Assembly: GCF_014297465.1 (NCBI RefSeq)
Contig: NZ_JACORT010000016.1
Coordinates: forward strand, 1 to 64,000
Length of the DNA: 64,000 nucleotides
Source of the DNA: Ramlibacter cellulosilyticus
Lineage (GTDB): Bacteria > Pseudomonadota > Gammaproteobacteria > Burkholderiales > Burkholderiaceae_C
Reading direction: 5' to 3'
Positions 11,901 to 26,900 of the stretch are shown one piece after another. The notes under the pieces were generated by a model that was not told the DNA's origin, did not search any database, and saw only the letters and a program-made list of their open reading frames with translations. Numbering within the stretch: position 1 is the first letter of the stretch; each line of letters begins with the position of its first letter. A program made the position numbers and the translations under genes.

Positions 11901-14900
11901 TCATCGGCGGGCTGGTGAACGGCGGCCGCTACTTCGCCATCGTCAACGGCAACGCGGTGCAGCTTGCCGCGACCTACGAGGAAGCGGTCGGCGTGCCGGC
12001 CGACCCGGACGCCGACCCGCCCGTCACGGGCGTGGCGGTCACGCCCATCAACCTCACGCCGTCGAGCGACGAAGACGACGAGGGCGACGTGCACGGCCTG
12101 CGCAAGGTCTCCGACCAGGCGATCGGCGGCCTCGTGGACGGCCGGACCTACTACGTCGATCTCGTCACCGGCCAGCCGGACAAGTTCCAGCTGCGCGACG
12201 GCGACGGCAACCTGGTGTCGCTGGTCGCCACCGACAGCGTCTCCGGCGCGGTGCTCACCGGAACCAGCACGCTGGGCACGGAAAGCATCGACCTCACGAA
12301 CGTGGGCACGGGCCGCCATCGCCTGGTCATCGACATCACGGCCGACGGCAGCGGCACCCAGCTCTTCGAGGGCGTGGGCGGCGCCCGCGCGCTGGCCGGC
12401 GCACCGTCGGCCAACGGCGTGGTGACGGCCGCCGCCAGCGGCTCCAGCGGCGGCGTGGTCCGGGTGAGCGACTCCAAGGTGACGGCGTCCACGACGCCCA
12501 CCGTCAACGTCACGATCGGCACGGGCGCAAGCATCGCCGCGTTCGACGTCGACATCGCCGGCACGGCCAAGGCGAACGTCTCCGCCACGTCCGCGAACAG
12601 CGGCGGCGGCCTCGTGTCCGTGGGCGACGCCGAGGCGAACATCGAGGTCGACGTGACCAGTGCGGTCACGGTGGGCGAGGACGCTTCGGTGCAGGCCACC
12701 AACAGCCTCACCATCGATTCCTGCACCATCATCCACGCGTCCGTGCTCGCCCAGAGCAACGGCGGCGGGCTGGTCGATTTCGCCGACGCCGACGTGTCCG
12801 CCGACGTCACCTACAGCGCCACCATCGCGCTGCTGGACGGCGCCGACGTGAAGAGCGAGGGCGACGCCACGCTGGATGCGCGCAGCAAGGTGGAGGTGAA
12901 GGCCGACAGCGAAGCCGACTCCGCCGGCCTGGGTTCCAGCGCCGAGACCACCGCCGACGTCGCGATCGGCGCCGACGGCGCACGCGCCCTGGTACGCACC
13001 AGCGTGGCCGATGGCGCGCGGGTGCAGGGCGCCAACGTCGTGGTCCGCGCCCGTTCCTCCGAACTCGAGGTCCACGCGACCGCCGAAGCGGACTCCGGCG
13101 GCGCCGTCGCGGACGGCGAAGCCGAAGCCCTGATCAACGTGTGGGACGCGGTCGAGGTCGTGCTCGCCTCCGGAGCGTCCGTCATGGGCGACGTGGTCAC
13201 GATCAGCGCCCGCCACGAGGACGTGGACCTGAAGGCACGCTCCGACGCGGACACCGACGGCCTGTACGCCGACGCGGACGCCACGTCGCGCATCGCCTAC
13301 GACAGCGACAACACCGTCAGGGCCGGCGCGGGGGCCACGGCGGCTGCGCGCGACCTGTACGTGTACTCCACGCAGGACATCAGCCGCTACGAGCGCAGAA
13401 TGAGCACCGACGTGGACGTGTTCGGCTCGGCCAACGACCACCCGGAAGGCAAGCTGGAGGCGCGCCGCACGATCGACTGGAACGGCAACGTCACCTTCCT
13501 GGCGCGCCCCGCGCCCCAGCTGCTGATCGACAGCAACGGCCTGATCGTCACGGCGGACAACGTCACCGTGAACGGCGGCCTGGACGCCGGCGACACCGTC
13601 ACCGGCGACACCATCACGGTGGACCCCATCACCAACAACGACGCGGGCACCGCCACCTTCACCGTCAACTCCGTCGGGCGCCGCGAGGACAAGGACGCGC
13701 CGGCAGGCGAGATCACCGGCTCCGGCGGCACCTTCAGCAGCGGCTCCATGTTCCCGTCCGTGGAACTGGTCAACCACTCCGACAAGCACCTGGTCATCGG
13801 GAACATCCAGCTCGCCAACGGCACGACCCAGCCCACCGTGTCGCTGAATGCACAGGACGTCTCGCTCGAATTCGAGGTCGGCCATGTCGCACCGGCCGGT
13901 GACGTGCGCATCGACATCCTCAACGAAGGCACGGGCGACGTGCGCATCGACGGCCTGGTCGACAACCCGATCGGCCTGATCCACATCGAGGCCCAGGGCG
14001 GCGCCATCTTTGCCGACGACGGCGCCGGCGACCTGCTGCGCGGCAACCGGATCGCGCTGGAGGCGCGGGACAACATCGGCGACGCCACCCGCCGGCTGGA
14101 CGTCGAGCTGGTGCGCAGCCACCGCCGCGAAACCGGGTTCGACGCCATCGGCGGCGGCGACATCCGGCTGAACCTGACGGGGAAGGTGCGCGACCTCGAT
14201 CCGGCCTTGTCGGACTTCACGGGCGGCACCATCGCGACCAGTGGCGGCGACGTCGACCTCCTGATCCAGACCACGATGCAGGAGACGCACGCGATCGGCA
14301 CGGCCGGCGGGGTGCGGGTTTCCGTCAACGGCGGCAGCGCCACGACCTACCTGGAGCACTACGACCAGGACACGAACCACGGCTCGGCGCCACTCGACTT
14401 CCGCCTGTTCGCCGACACCACGCAGGGCACCGGAGTCGCCAGCGCGTACACCTTCGACCAGATCCGCGGCGGCAACATCACCATCGTCGCGGCGCATCCC
14501 CTCGCCACCGACCCGCGCATCGACTTCACGTCCGACACCGACCACGGCGACGACGGCCGGATCGACGTGCTGCTGAACGGCGACCTGACGCTCAGGGAGC
14601 TCTCCGGCGACTACTTGCTGCACAGCATCCGCTCCAACGCGGGCGACATCGACCTGTCGACGGTCGACGGCGCCATCGAAGTCGTCATCGTCGAGGCGCT
14701 CGCGGGCGACGTCACCCTCAGCGCCGTCGGCGAAGGCTCGGCGCTGTTCGAGAGCGGCGTCGGCGACGACGGCGCGACGCCCTTCGTCGTGGGCAACAGC
14801 ATCACGCTCAATGCGGGCGGCGGCGTGGGGTCCGCCGGCGACTTCTTCGAGATCGATTCGTCCCACCAGGCGCCGGGCCAGGTGAGCGGCTTCGTGGGCG

Positions 14901-17900
14901 GCAGCGTCTACGTGACCGAAACGGCGGGAACCCTGAACGTGGGCGGTATCGTCGCGACCGGCATCGTCGGCGGCGTGCTCACGAACGCCGAGGCGATCGT
15001 GCTCGTCACGCTGTCCGGCTCCATCCTCGATGCGGACGCCACGGAAGAAGACGACATCGTCACCGACCTGCAGGCGGCCGACATCGACCTGATCGCCAAC
15101 GGCGGCAGCATCGGCAGCGCGGCCAACGCGCTCGAGATCTACGGCGCCGGCAGCGGGCAGCAGGAGATCCCCACGCGCACGCTCGGAGGTGCCACGCCGC
15201 TGGCGGGGCGGCTGTTCGCGCAGGCGCTTTCCGGCGACGTGCACCTGCTGGAAGTCAGCGGCGGCACGAACATCCTCGCCATCCACGCGGGCGGCGATGC
15301 GTCGCTGACCGTCTGGGACAGCGCCTATGCCGACGAGGACATCGAGTTCGTCGTGGGCGGCGGCAGCAGCCACACCGGCATCGCGGTGGCGCAGGGCTAC
15401 GTGCAGGCGGGCGGCTCGGTCACGCTGCAGGCGGGCGACGACATCACGCTGCCCGTGGCGTCCAGCATCACGGGCGGGACCGCCGTCACGCTGCGCGGCG
15501 ACGTGCAGAGCGCCGAGATCGATCCGTCCATCGGCACCTACATCCTGCTGCAGGGCGCGGTGCAGGCACCGCTGCTCACGGTCGAAGGCGGCGCGCAGAT
15601 CGACCACTTCGAACTCGCGCGCGCCGGTGGCATCAACCCGGGTGGCAGCACCGTGGTGCGCGGCGGGCTGAGCGACGACCGCTTCTACGTGCAGGCGGCC
15701 GCGGGCACCACCACCCTGGAAGGCGGCAGCGGCGCGGACCGCTTCCTGCTGTCCAACAACGCGTCGCGTTCGCTGTTCCCCACGTCCGACCTGTTCGAGA
15801 GCGAGGATCCGCTCGCGCCGTTCTCCGCGCTCACCGGCTCCGTCGCCGGGCTGGGGCAGTTGAACATCGCCACCGGGGAGGGCGGCGACGGCGGAACCCG
15901 CGATTCCATCTACCTGAGCTCCGATGCGGCGGCGGCTTCGCTGTCCGGCACCTTCACCACCGGCCGCATCAGCGGCTTCGGGATGGCGGGGACGATCGAC
16001 TACACGACGGTCGACGGCGCCTCCATCCTCGTCGAGCTCGGCGCTTTCGACGACACCGTGGCCGTCAAGGGCGGCGCGGCCAACGTTGCCCTGTTCGTCA
16101 CCGCGGGCGGCGGCGACGACGTGATGAACGTCGGCAACGACGCGGGCCGGCTGAACGACATCAGCGGCATCGTCGCGTTCTACGGCGACGCAGGCGCCGA
16201 CACGATCAACGTCCACGGAAACTCGCCGACCACTTCCGCCGGCCAGTTGTCCGCCATCGGCGTCACCGGCATGGAAATGGGCGGCAACCGCCTGTTCGCG
16301 ATCCACAACGAAGTGTTCGGCGCGAACGTCCCGACGCCGCTTGCCACGGATCCGCCGACGGCGACCGTCTCCGGCGCGATCTATTTCGCGACGCGCGAGA
16401 TCGACGACGAGACCGAGACCATCTCGAGCACCGTGGAGACCGTGAACGTGCTCCTCGGGGCGGGCGACGACACCTTCAAGGTCGACAGCGCCTACGCATA
16501 CGGTACGACCCATGTCTACGCAGGCGCCGGCCAGGACACCATCACGGTGTCGTCGACCACATCCGGCCTCTACCGCGACTCGGGGCAGACGCGGCGCAGC
16601 GACTACGTGCACGGCGAGCTGGTGCTGCACGCCGGCACCGACGCGGTGGCCGACACGCTGATCGTCGACGACTCCGGCGACGACAACGCCAACGTCGGCC
16701 AGCTGCTCGGCGCGACCGTGACCACCAGCGACATGGCGGGCTCGGTGCGCTTCGACGCGAGCGCCGGCGACACCGTCGGCATCCTGCTCGGGGCCAACGA
16801 CGACAGGTTCTACGTGCCTGGCGTCAGCGCGGGCATCCAGGCGGTGGTGGGCACCGGCGGCGGCTTCGACAAGGTGTACGTCGGCACGACGGCGGGGAAC
16901 GAGGCGACCGGCTCGCTGGACGCGCTGCTCGGCATCCTGGTGGTCGAGGGCCAGGACCCCGAAGCGGGCGACATGCTGATCGTCAACGACCAGGCGACCG
17001 GCGCCGCGCAGTGGTACGGCATCACCAACGACCCCGACGACGGCGTCCGCAACACCGACGCCGGGCCGTGGCCGGTCGACACGACCACGATCACCCGCGG
17101 CGCGGGCGACATCCGCTACCGCGGCATCGAGACGGCGATCCTGAACGCGGGGCAGGGCAACGACATCATCGACCTCGAAGGCACGCACCGCGAGCAGGCC
17201 CTGTCCGGCAAGTCGTCCGCGTTCATCGTGAATGCCGGCGGTGGCGACGACACGGTCAACATCGGCGCGCAGGTGGCCGGCGGCTACTCGCTCGCGGGCT
17301 TCCTGATCGACCTGGCGGAGACCCCCACGGAGCCGGGAGGCATCCCCGTCCTGGTGAATGGCGGGGCGGGCCGCGACGCCATCCACTACCTGGACTCGGC
17401 GAACTCCGTCGCGACGGCACTGGCCTTCACCCATGGGACGCCCGACGCCGCCTGGCGCGCGCTCTTCGGCGAAGCGCCGGACTCGCCCGGCTACCTCTCG
17501 GTGGTCATGGGCGACCTCGAGGGCGACGCGCGGCCGCTGAACGTGAACGCCCGCGGCACCGAGCACGTGCAGGTGACGCTGGGCAGCGGCGCCGACGTGG
17601 TGCAGCTCACCGACAACGGCGTCTACGACTACGACGTCACGGTCTATGCGGGCGGCGGCGACGACACCTTCAACATCGAGGACGACCTCGTCAACACCGG
17701 CCGGACCATCACGCTGAACGGCGAAGGCGGCGACGACCTCGTCTACGCGCAGTTCGAGGACCACCTGCCGGCCGGCACGGCCAGCATCGTCTTCAACGGC
17801 GGGCTGCAGGACGGCCTGCAGGGCCCGAACGACGAGCGCTCCGGCGACACCCTGCGCATCGCCGGCGACGGCATCGCCACGGCAACCTACACGCCGAGCG

Positions 17901-20900
17901 CGACGCTCGCCCGGGCGGGCACCGTGCAGGTGGGCGGCAACCGCTTCGACTTCACCGGCGTCGAGCCTCTGGTCCTCCACGGCCTGTCGGACCTCGACGT
18001 GATCACGCCGGATTCCGCCGCGGACCTGGTGATCGACTCCGTCGCGGTGGACGACCTGCACCTCACCAGCCTCACGCTGCACACCGTGACCATCAACGGC
18101 GTGGTCGCCTGGAACCAGCAGTTCCAGTTCGACACCCCCGACGCGCTCGAGGTCGAGCACGTGGGCCGGGCGATCGCCATGAGCGGCGACACGCTGGTCG
18201 TGGGCGCGGCGCTGAAGAACTCCGCCTCCGGCGTGGTCTACGTCTACACCTGGAATGCCACGAACTCGTCGTGGACCGAGCAGGGCAAGCTCTACGCGTC
18301 GGACCGGGGCGCCGGCGGCGGGCAGGGCTTCGGCAGCGCGGTGGCGATCGACGGCGACCGCCTCATCGTCGGCGCGCCGAACGACGCGGGACTCGGCCAG
18401 GACACGGGCGCCGCGTACATCTTCCAGCGCGACGCCAACGGCGTCTGGACGCAGCGCGCGAAGCTGCGCTCGCTCGACGCCACCGTGAACGACACCTTCG
18501 GCCAGTCGGTCGCGATCAACGGCACGACGGCCATCGTCGGAGCCGCGGGCGACATCAACTCGGCCTACGTGTTCGTCGAAAGCGGCGGCGCCTGGACGCA
18601 GCAGCGCCAGCTGACCGGCAGCAACGAATTCGGCACCGCGGTGGCCCTCAACGGCAACACGGCGGCGGTCGGCTCGCCGGGCGCAGGCAGCGGCAGCGTG
18701 ACCGTCTTCAAGCGCACCGGCATCAAGTGGGGCGACGTGAAGACGCTGCTGCCCTCCAACGCACAGGACGGGGAGGCGTTCGGCTCCGCGCTCGCCATGG
18801 TCAACGGCCGCATCGTGGTCGGCGCGCCGCTGTGGGATGCGAACGGCACCGGCACCGGCACGGCCCATGGACGTGCCTTCGTCTTCGAAGGCGCGGACGG
18901 GTCCTGGACGCTCACGGCGCGGCTCACGCAGGACGGCGGCCTGCCGCTGAAGGAAGCGCTGGACGTGCTGCAGGCCGATGCGCATTTCGGCAGGGCGGTG
19001 GCCATCGGCGGCGACTACGTGGTGGTCGGCGCGCCCAAGTACGACTCCACCTCCACCGTCACCGGCAACCAGTCCGAGAACAGCGGCGCGGCCTGGGCCT
19101 TCCAGCGCCTGGCCGATGCCGGCTCCGGCGCGAGCTGGCTGCGGGCGACGGGCGCATCCGGCTCCGGCCGACTGCAGGCGGAGGCCGCGGCGGGAACGAC
19201 GGTCGGTGCTCCCTTGCCCGACAACTTCGGCGCCGCGGTCGCGGTCTCCAACAACCGCATCGTCGCGGGCCTGCCGGGGTTCAACGAACTCAACGGCGGC
19301 GACATCGTGCGGGCCGACGTCGGTGCGGTCCGCACCTTCCGCGCCGACAGTGCCTTGCCCACGTTCGAGATGGAGCGGGTGTGGGCCGAGACGCTGGACG
19401 ACCTGACGCCCCTGGCCCAGGCCTCCCGCTTCGGCTCCGTGACGCACTACGACGCGGGCACGCGCACCCTGTTCGTGGGCGACCCGGGGCAGGACCGCGT
19501 CAGCGTCTACATCAACGAGGGCCTGTACTGGCGCCCCCTGGACCCGATCATCCGCACCGGCGGCGGGAACTTCGGCTTCGACATCGACTACGAAGACGGC
19601 TGGCTCGCGATCGGCGACCCGCAGGCCAACACGGTCTACCTGTACCAGCGCAACGGCGAGGGCTGGCTCGCGCCGGTGTCGGTCTCCGGGCAGGGCGGCT
19701 TCGGCACGTCGGTGGCGCTGGCAGGCGACAAGCTCGTGGTCGGCATGCCGGGCGCGGGCGGCACCTACCGCTCCATCCAGCAGGCGGACCAGACGCCGTA
19801 CAACCTGAACCTCGGCACCCCGGGCGGCGCCGTGGTCTACCAGCGGTCCGGCACCTCGTGGAACTACCTGCGGCTGCTGATGCCGTTCGACTATGCGATG
19901 CCGCCGATCACCTCGACGTCGTCCACGACGACGGCGACCACCGCGGGCCACGTCGGCCTCAAGATCTTCGATTCGGACAACTTCGGCTACTTCTTCTCCG
20001 CCCACACCATGGGGCGGATCGACCTCGACGACTGGGACCATCCGCAGCACACGGATCGCGACGGCATGGACGACGACACGGTGGCCGTGCGGGTCGGCGC
20101 GCGCACGTACGCGAAGTTCGAGGACACCAACGGGGGCGACCGCGGCACGCTGGAGGTCTGGAACTACGGGTATTCCGGCTACGTCGACGTCAACCTCGTC
20201 GACAACTTCTACTTCAACGGCAAGTACTACAACCTGGACTGGATCCGCAACGACATCGACTACGTGTCCGCGAGCCTGATCCAGCCGACCTCGTTCACGA
20301 CGCTCACGCACTACCAGTTCCCCAACCTCGACAACGCCAGGTGGGGCAGCTCGGTCGAGATCATCGGCAACACGGTGTTCGTCGGCGCGCCCGGCATGAA
20401 CGGCAATGCGGGCCGGGTCGCCGTGTACGACCTCACCACGGGCAGGTACACCCCGTGGTCGGCCACCATCGGCGGCTTCACCGACGCTCCGCTGCGCCCG
20501 GTGGACTACGACGACGCCAGCGGCAGCGCCGGCAGCGAGATCGTCATCCGCGTGAACGGCCAGCCGCTGGTGGGCCGGCCGGGCGTCGACCTGATCCAGC
20601 AGTACAACGGCAGCGGTTCGTCCTGGTCGTTCGGCACGGCCATCTCCGCGCCCACGGGCAGCAACGCATTCGGCACCGCCGAAACCATCGCCGTCACGGG
20701 CAACAAGCGCCTGTTCGGGGTGCCGGACGCCGTCGCGAGCAACGGCTCGAACGCGGGTGCCGGCGCGGCCTACCTCTACGACAACGCATCGAACATCGAG
20801 AAGACTTTCCGCCCGTACTTCTACGACGCCTTCACCAACAGGATGCTGGAGGACACGCAGTCCGAACGCCGCTTCGGCCTCGGCGCCACCATCATCGGCG

Positions 20901-23900
20901 AGGGCCAGTGGATCGTCGGGTCGGGCAACACGGACGACGACTTCGTCCCCGGCGTCGGCGGCGACCTCGACATCAACAAGGTCTACAACTTCCGCCAGCG
21001 GGGGACCGGCTTCACGGCCGCCGGCAGCCTGCTCACGCCGGCCGCGCTGCCGTCGGCCAAGGTCGGCGCCAGCGTCGCCCTGGACGGCAACACGATGGTG
21101 ATCGGCGCGCGGGACTGGGACGACCGCGGCGCGGTGTTCGTCTACGTCGACGCGACGGGCAATGGCACCTGGACACGCCAGGCGACGATCCAGGGCGCCG
21201 ACCTCCAGAGCGACGATGGCTTCGGCGCAGCCATCGCGCTCTCGGGCGACACGCTCGTCATCGGCGCGCCCAACAAGCTCGCCAACGACGCCGGCGCGTT
21301 CTACGTGTTCGAGCGCCTCGGCAATACCTGGACACAGAAGGCGGAGGTGACGGGCACCACGGCCAACGGCCACCTCGGTTCCGCGGTCGACGTGCACTTC
21401 GACACCGCGGTGGTCGGCGCCTCCGGTGAGAACCGCGCTTACGTCTACGGCACGGATGGCGTCGCCTGGAACTGGCAGGCCACCCTCCAGGCGCCCGTGG
21501 GCGGCGCCGCGTTCGGCGCGGCCGTGGCCATCGAGAACAGCACCGTCGTGATCGGTGCCCCGCAGTCCCAGGTAGGCGCCGTCGCCAACGTGGGCGCCGT
21601 CTACGTCTACGACCTGGGCAACACAGGCTCGCCGGTCAAGCTGGCTGCCGTGGCGGGCGCCGCCGGCGACGCCTTCGGCACGTCGGTGGACCTGAGCGGC
21701 GGGCGCATCGCCGTCGGCGCCTCCGGCTTCGACCTCGTGGGCGCGGCTGACGCGGGCGCTGCCTACATCTTCGACCACGACGGGACGTCCTGGCAGCAGA
21801 CCACCCGGCTCGACCTCGGCGCGTCGGCGCGGGCCAGCGACCTCTTCGGCGCCTCCGTGGCCATCGAGGGCGGGCGGCTCGTGGTCGGCGCCTACCAGCG
21901 CGAGGTGGTGCGGGTGCGGCCGCCGGAACTCGGCGGCAACGAGACGGTGGACAACGCCGGACAGGCCTTCGTCTACACGCTGCGCAACGGCACCTGGCAG
22001 CGCGAGGCGCAGTCCTCCACGATCACGGGGGCCGACGTCGAATCGGGCGACAACGCCGGCTACGCCGTCGCGATCAGCGACGGCCGCATCATCGTCGGTG
22101 CGCCGCAACTGTCCGGGAACGACCGCGACGGCTCCGGCTATGCGTTCCTGCGCACCGAGTCCGCGCCCGTGACCATCACGGTCCCGGAAACGCTGGAGCA
22201 GCTGATTGCCGGCGCGCAGGCCAACACGATCTCCGGCACGCTGGGCACGGTCACCACCGCAGACCTCCACTTCTTCGACATCGACGACGTCCTGCTTCGC
22301 ACGGGCAATGCCGATGACACCATCACGCTGCGCCCGGCGGGCCTCACGGCCTTCGGGCTGCGCAACTTCACGGTGGAGACGCAGGGCGGGGCGGATACGC
22401 TGGTCACCGAATCCACGGTACTGGCGCCGCCCGCGGCCGACGACTACGTGCTCACCGAGGCGCCCGGCGCCGGCGACCCGCTGTACACCGCGCTGGCCGG
22501 CGCCTTCACCTACGACGGCGGCACGGGAGCCAACACGGTCATCGCGCGCTCCGACGACGACTGGATCCTCGAGAGCGGGGCGCTGCTCACGCTGGCGGGC
22601 GACCGGCTCGTGCTCGCGAACGTGCAGAGCGCGCGCCTCGAAGGCGGCAACGGCTCCAGCCTGTTCGAGGTCATCGGGTGGGCAGGTGACGTCACCCTGG
22701 ACGGCGGCGGCGGCGACGACCACTTCGTGGTGAGGCCGACCGTCACCGGCACGGTCCGCGTGGCCGACACCGGCAGCAGCGGCTCGGACGAGCTCACCCT
22801 CGTCGGCACCGCGGCGGACGACACCTTCATCGTGCTGAACGGGCGCGTGTCGCTCAACGGCTGGTCGATCGACTACAGCGGCCTCGAGACCGTCCGCATC
22901 GCCGGACAGGCGGGCGACGACAAGCTGCGGGTCGCCGACGCGAGCGCGGACAACGTGCTCCTCGATGGCGAAGAGGGCTCCGATACCTACGAGGTGTTCA
23001 CCGGGATCTCCGACGCGACCATCTACGTGGCCGACACGGGCCCGCTGCGCCAGGGCGACCTGAACGTCGACCGGCTGAACACCCCGGCGGGCGTCCCCGG
23101 CTCCAACCCCTTCCGGGTCGCCGACAAGACGGTGCACTACTCGGGCATCGAGGAGTTCGGAACGGCCGAGGTCTCGCCCATCATGACGGTGGGCGCGACC
23201 GAGGGCGACGACATCATCGTGCTCGACGGACTGGTGCTCACCATCAACGGGACCTTCGTGCTCCCGCTGACCGGCGTGATCGACCTCACCGTCGACGGGC
23301 TCGGCGGCAACGACAGCTTCATCATGGAGAACATCCCGCCCGGCCTGATCGTGCGGCTGGTCGGCTCCGGCGGCGACGACACCCTGTACGGGCCGGACCT
23401 CGCCAACGCCTGGTCGATCTCGGACGAGGACGCGGGCACGCTGGAGCTGCCCACACTGTTCACCTTCGCCGGCATGGAGAACCTCGCCGGCGGAAGCGCG
23501 GCCGACACCTTCCGGTTCGCCGGGGACGCGGCCGCGCTGAGCGGCGACATCGCCGGCGGCGGCGGCAGCGACACGCTCGATTTCGGCGCGCTCACCACGG
23601 GCGTGACCGTGAACCGGGCCACCGGCGCGGCCTCCCCGCTGGGCGGCGCGTTCTCGGGCATCGAGGCATTGATCGGCAGCCAGGGTTCGGACACGCTGGC
23701 CGACAGCGGCAGCATCTTCCACGTCACGGGCCTGGACACCGGCGACATCGACGGCGCCTTCGCGTTCAGCGGCATCGAGAACCTGGCCGGCGGCGCCGGC
23801 AGCGAGGCCTTCGTCTTCTCGATGGCCGGCGCGCTGAGCGGGTCGGTCCAGGGCGGCGACGGCGAAGACCTGCTGGTCTTCGACCTCGACGCGGCGGGCA

Positions 23901-26900
23901 CCGCCATCACGGTCGGTGCGCAGAGCGTCACGCGCACGGGCGCGGCGCAGACGGGCTACGGCGGCATCGAGATCGTCGTCGTCAACGCGCTGGGCGGCAA
24001 CGACACGATCACCATAGACACCGCTGCCGGCAGCGGGCCGGCCCTCGTGCAGGTTGCCGGTGGTGCCGGCGACGACACCGTGACGGTGAACCTCGTCGCG
24101 GGCGCGACGACGCAGGTCCAGGTGGACGGCGGCAACGGAGGCGGCGACAGCATCTCCGTGGTCGGCACCACCGGCGACGACCAGATCCTCGTGGACGCGG
24201 CGGGCGTGCTGGCGGGGGACGCGGGCATCTCCTTCATCGGCGTCGAGGCATTGACGGTCGACGCCGGCGGCGGGGATGACGCCATGTCCCTGCTGTCCAT
24301 GCCGGCGGTCGGCACCATCGAACTCCTGGGCGGCGGCGGCAACGACGCCATCGAACTGCATGCCTACCCGAGCACGGGCTCGCTGCGCGTGGACGGCGGC
24401 ACGGGCGACGCGAACACGCTGACGCTGCGCTTCGGCGCGGCGGACGACGTGATCGGCATCGGCGCCGGCTTCGTGTCCATCGCCGGATCCACCGGCGTGA
24501 CGTACGCGAACTTCGCCAGCCTGGTCGCCGATGCGGGCGAGGGCGCGGACCAGGTCACGGTGGCGTCCACGCACGCCGGCAGCACGGAAATCCAGGGCGG
24601 CGCGGGCTCCGACACCGTCACCATCGAAGGCACGGCGGGCACGCTCGGCGTCTTCACCGGTGCCGGCAACGACACCGTGGACCTGCGGGGAATCGGCGCG
24701 TCGGCCACGGTCGACCTCGGCGACGACGACGACACCATGACGGTCTCGTCCGCCCTCGGCACGCTGGACGGCGTAGCCGCTCCCCTCTCGGTCACGGGCG
24801 GCGACGGCCAGGACGCGCTGTTCCTGGACGACTTCGGCTTTGGCGGCGGCCGCTCCGGCCTGCTGACCGAGTCGCAGGTGAGCGGCTTCGGCATGGCGGC
24901 GCCGGTCGACTACGCAGCCTTCGAGTCCCTCACGCTCACGCTCGGGAGCGGTGGCGACGAGGTGACGATCGCCAACACGCATGGCGGCAGCACCCTGGTG
25001 CGGACCGGTGCGGGCGCAGACCACATCGCGATCGATGGACTGGGTGGCGAGCTCACCGTCGAAGCAGGAGACGGTGCCGACACGATGGTCGCCACGCTCA
25101 GCAGCGGCGAAACGATCCACCCCTTCAACGCGCTGCTGACCGTGGTGGGCGGAGACGACGGCGCCGCGGACGTCTTCACGTTGAATTCCGGCGCCACGCT
25201 GGACCTCGACGGAACGCTGACCTCGGACACGATCACCGGGCTGGGGATGGCCGCGGGCGTCGTCTACCGGGAACTCGAGGCACTGGAGATCCACCTGGGG
25301 GGCGGCGCGGACGACTTCACGATCGCGTCGACGCACGCGGGCGAAACGACCCTGACGCTGGGCGAGGGCGCCGACACCGTGCGGGTGCACACGATTGCCG
25401 GGCTCGCGACGGTCGACACCGAAGCGGGCGACGACGTCGTGAACGTCGGCACGGTCGATGGCTTGCTGGACGGGATCGCCGCGCGCCTCGACGTGGCGGG
25501 CGGCACCGGCGACGACCAGCTGAAGCTGGACGACAGCGGCGACGCCACCGACAACTCCGGCGTCCTGACCTCGGACACCATCACCGGCCTGGGCCTGTCG
25601 ACCTCCGGCATCGGCTACGACGCGTTCGAGGCGCTGGACATCGGCCTGGGCTCCGGCTCGGACCGCTTCGACGCCATGAGCACGCACGGAGGTACGACGC
25701 TGGTGCGGGCCAACGGCGGCAGCGACTGGGTCAACGTGGTCTCGATCGCGGGCGAAACGACGGTCGAAGGCGGCGCGGGAGCGGACACGGTGCTGGTGGG
25801 GAGCATCCCCAGCGGCCTGGGTGGCGTGGTGGACGGCATCGCCGCGCTGCTGCGGGTGCGCGGCGGCGACGATGCCGACCACGTCGTGGTGGATGACTCC
25901 GGCGACACCGGGGCCAACGAAGGGTGGCTGACGTCCACCACCGTGCGGGGCCTGGACATGGCCGGCCTGGTCGACTACGAGGCCGAGCAACTGGAGATCT
26001 ACCTCGGCTCCGGCGGCGACACCTTCACCATCGAAAGCACGCACCTCGGTGGCATCACGCGCCTGGACAGCGGCCCCGGCGACGACGACATCCTGGTCGA
26101 GGCCGTGGCCGGCAACACCACCGTGCTGGGCGGCACGGGCGACGACGACGTGGTGGCCGGCGGCATCGGTGTCGTCGACGGCATCTCCGCCGACCTGCTG
26201 GTCGACGGACAGGACGGCGACGACACGCTGCTGGTGGACGACACCGGCGACACGGACGACAACACCGGCTTCCTCACCGCGAGCACGGTCCGCGGCCTCG
26301 ACATGTGCGGCGTCATCACCTACCTCGGGCTGGAGGCCATCACCATCGACCTCGGCCACGGCGGCGACCGTTTCACCGTCGAAACGACGCACGACCATGC
26401 GACCTTCGTCCACGGCAACGACGGCATGGACCGGCTGGACGTGCAGACGGCTGCGGGCGTGACCACCCTCGACGGCGGTGCCGACGACGACACGATCACC
26501 GTCGGCTCGCTGGCCCCGGTCGTGGCGGGCGGCACCCTGAATGGCATCGCCGCCCTGCTGGTGCTCACCGGCGGAACCGGCGTCGACGCGCTCGCCGTGG
26601 ACGACACGGGCGACGCCGCGGCGAACGCCGGCGTGCTGGGTTCTGCGACGCTCACGGGCCTCGGCATGACGGGCGGCGGCATCGCGTACACGCTCTTCGA
26701 GGCGCTGGACATCGGCCTCGGCTCCGGCGGCGACCGCCTCGACATCGCCGGCACGCACGGCGGCACGACGCTGGTGCGCAGCAACGGCGGCGACGACCGC
26801 ATCAACGTGCAGGCGATCGCGGGCGAGACGACCCTCCTCGCCGGCACCGGCCAGGACACCATCTTCGTCGGCAGCCTCGCGGGCACGTACGGCGGCACGG

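Noticed and set aside
17011..21429. 1472-codon open frame in another + strand frame
   Set aside because: The product is an Arg/Gly-rich shadow of the FG-GAP region with no motif or ribosome site. The FG-GAP frame is clearly the coding one.
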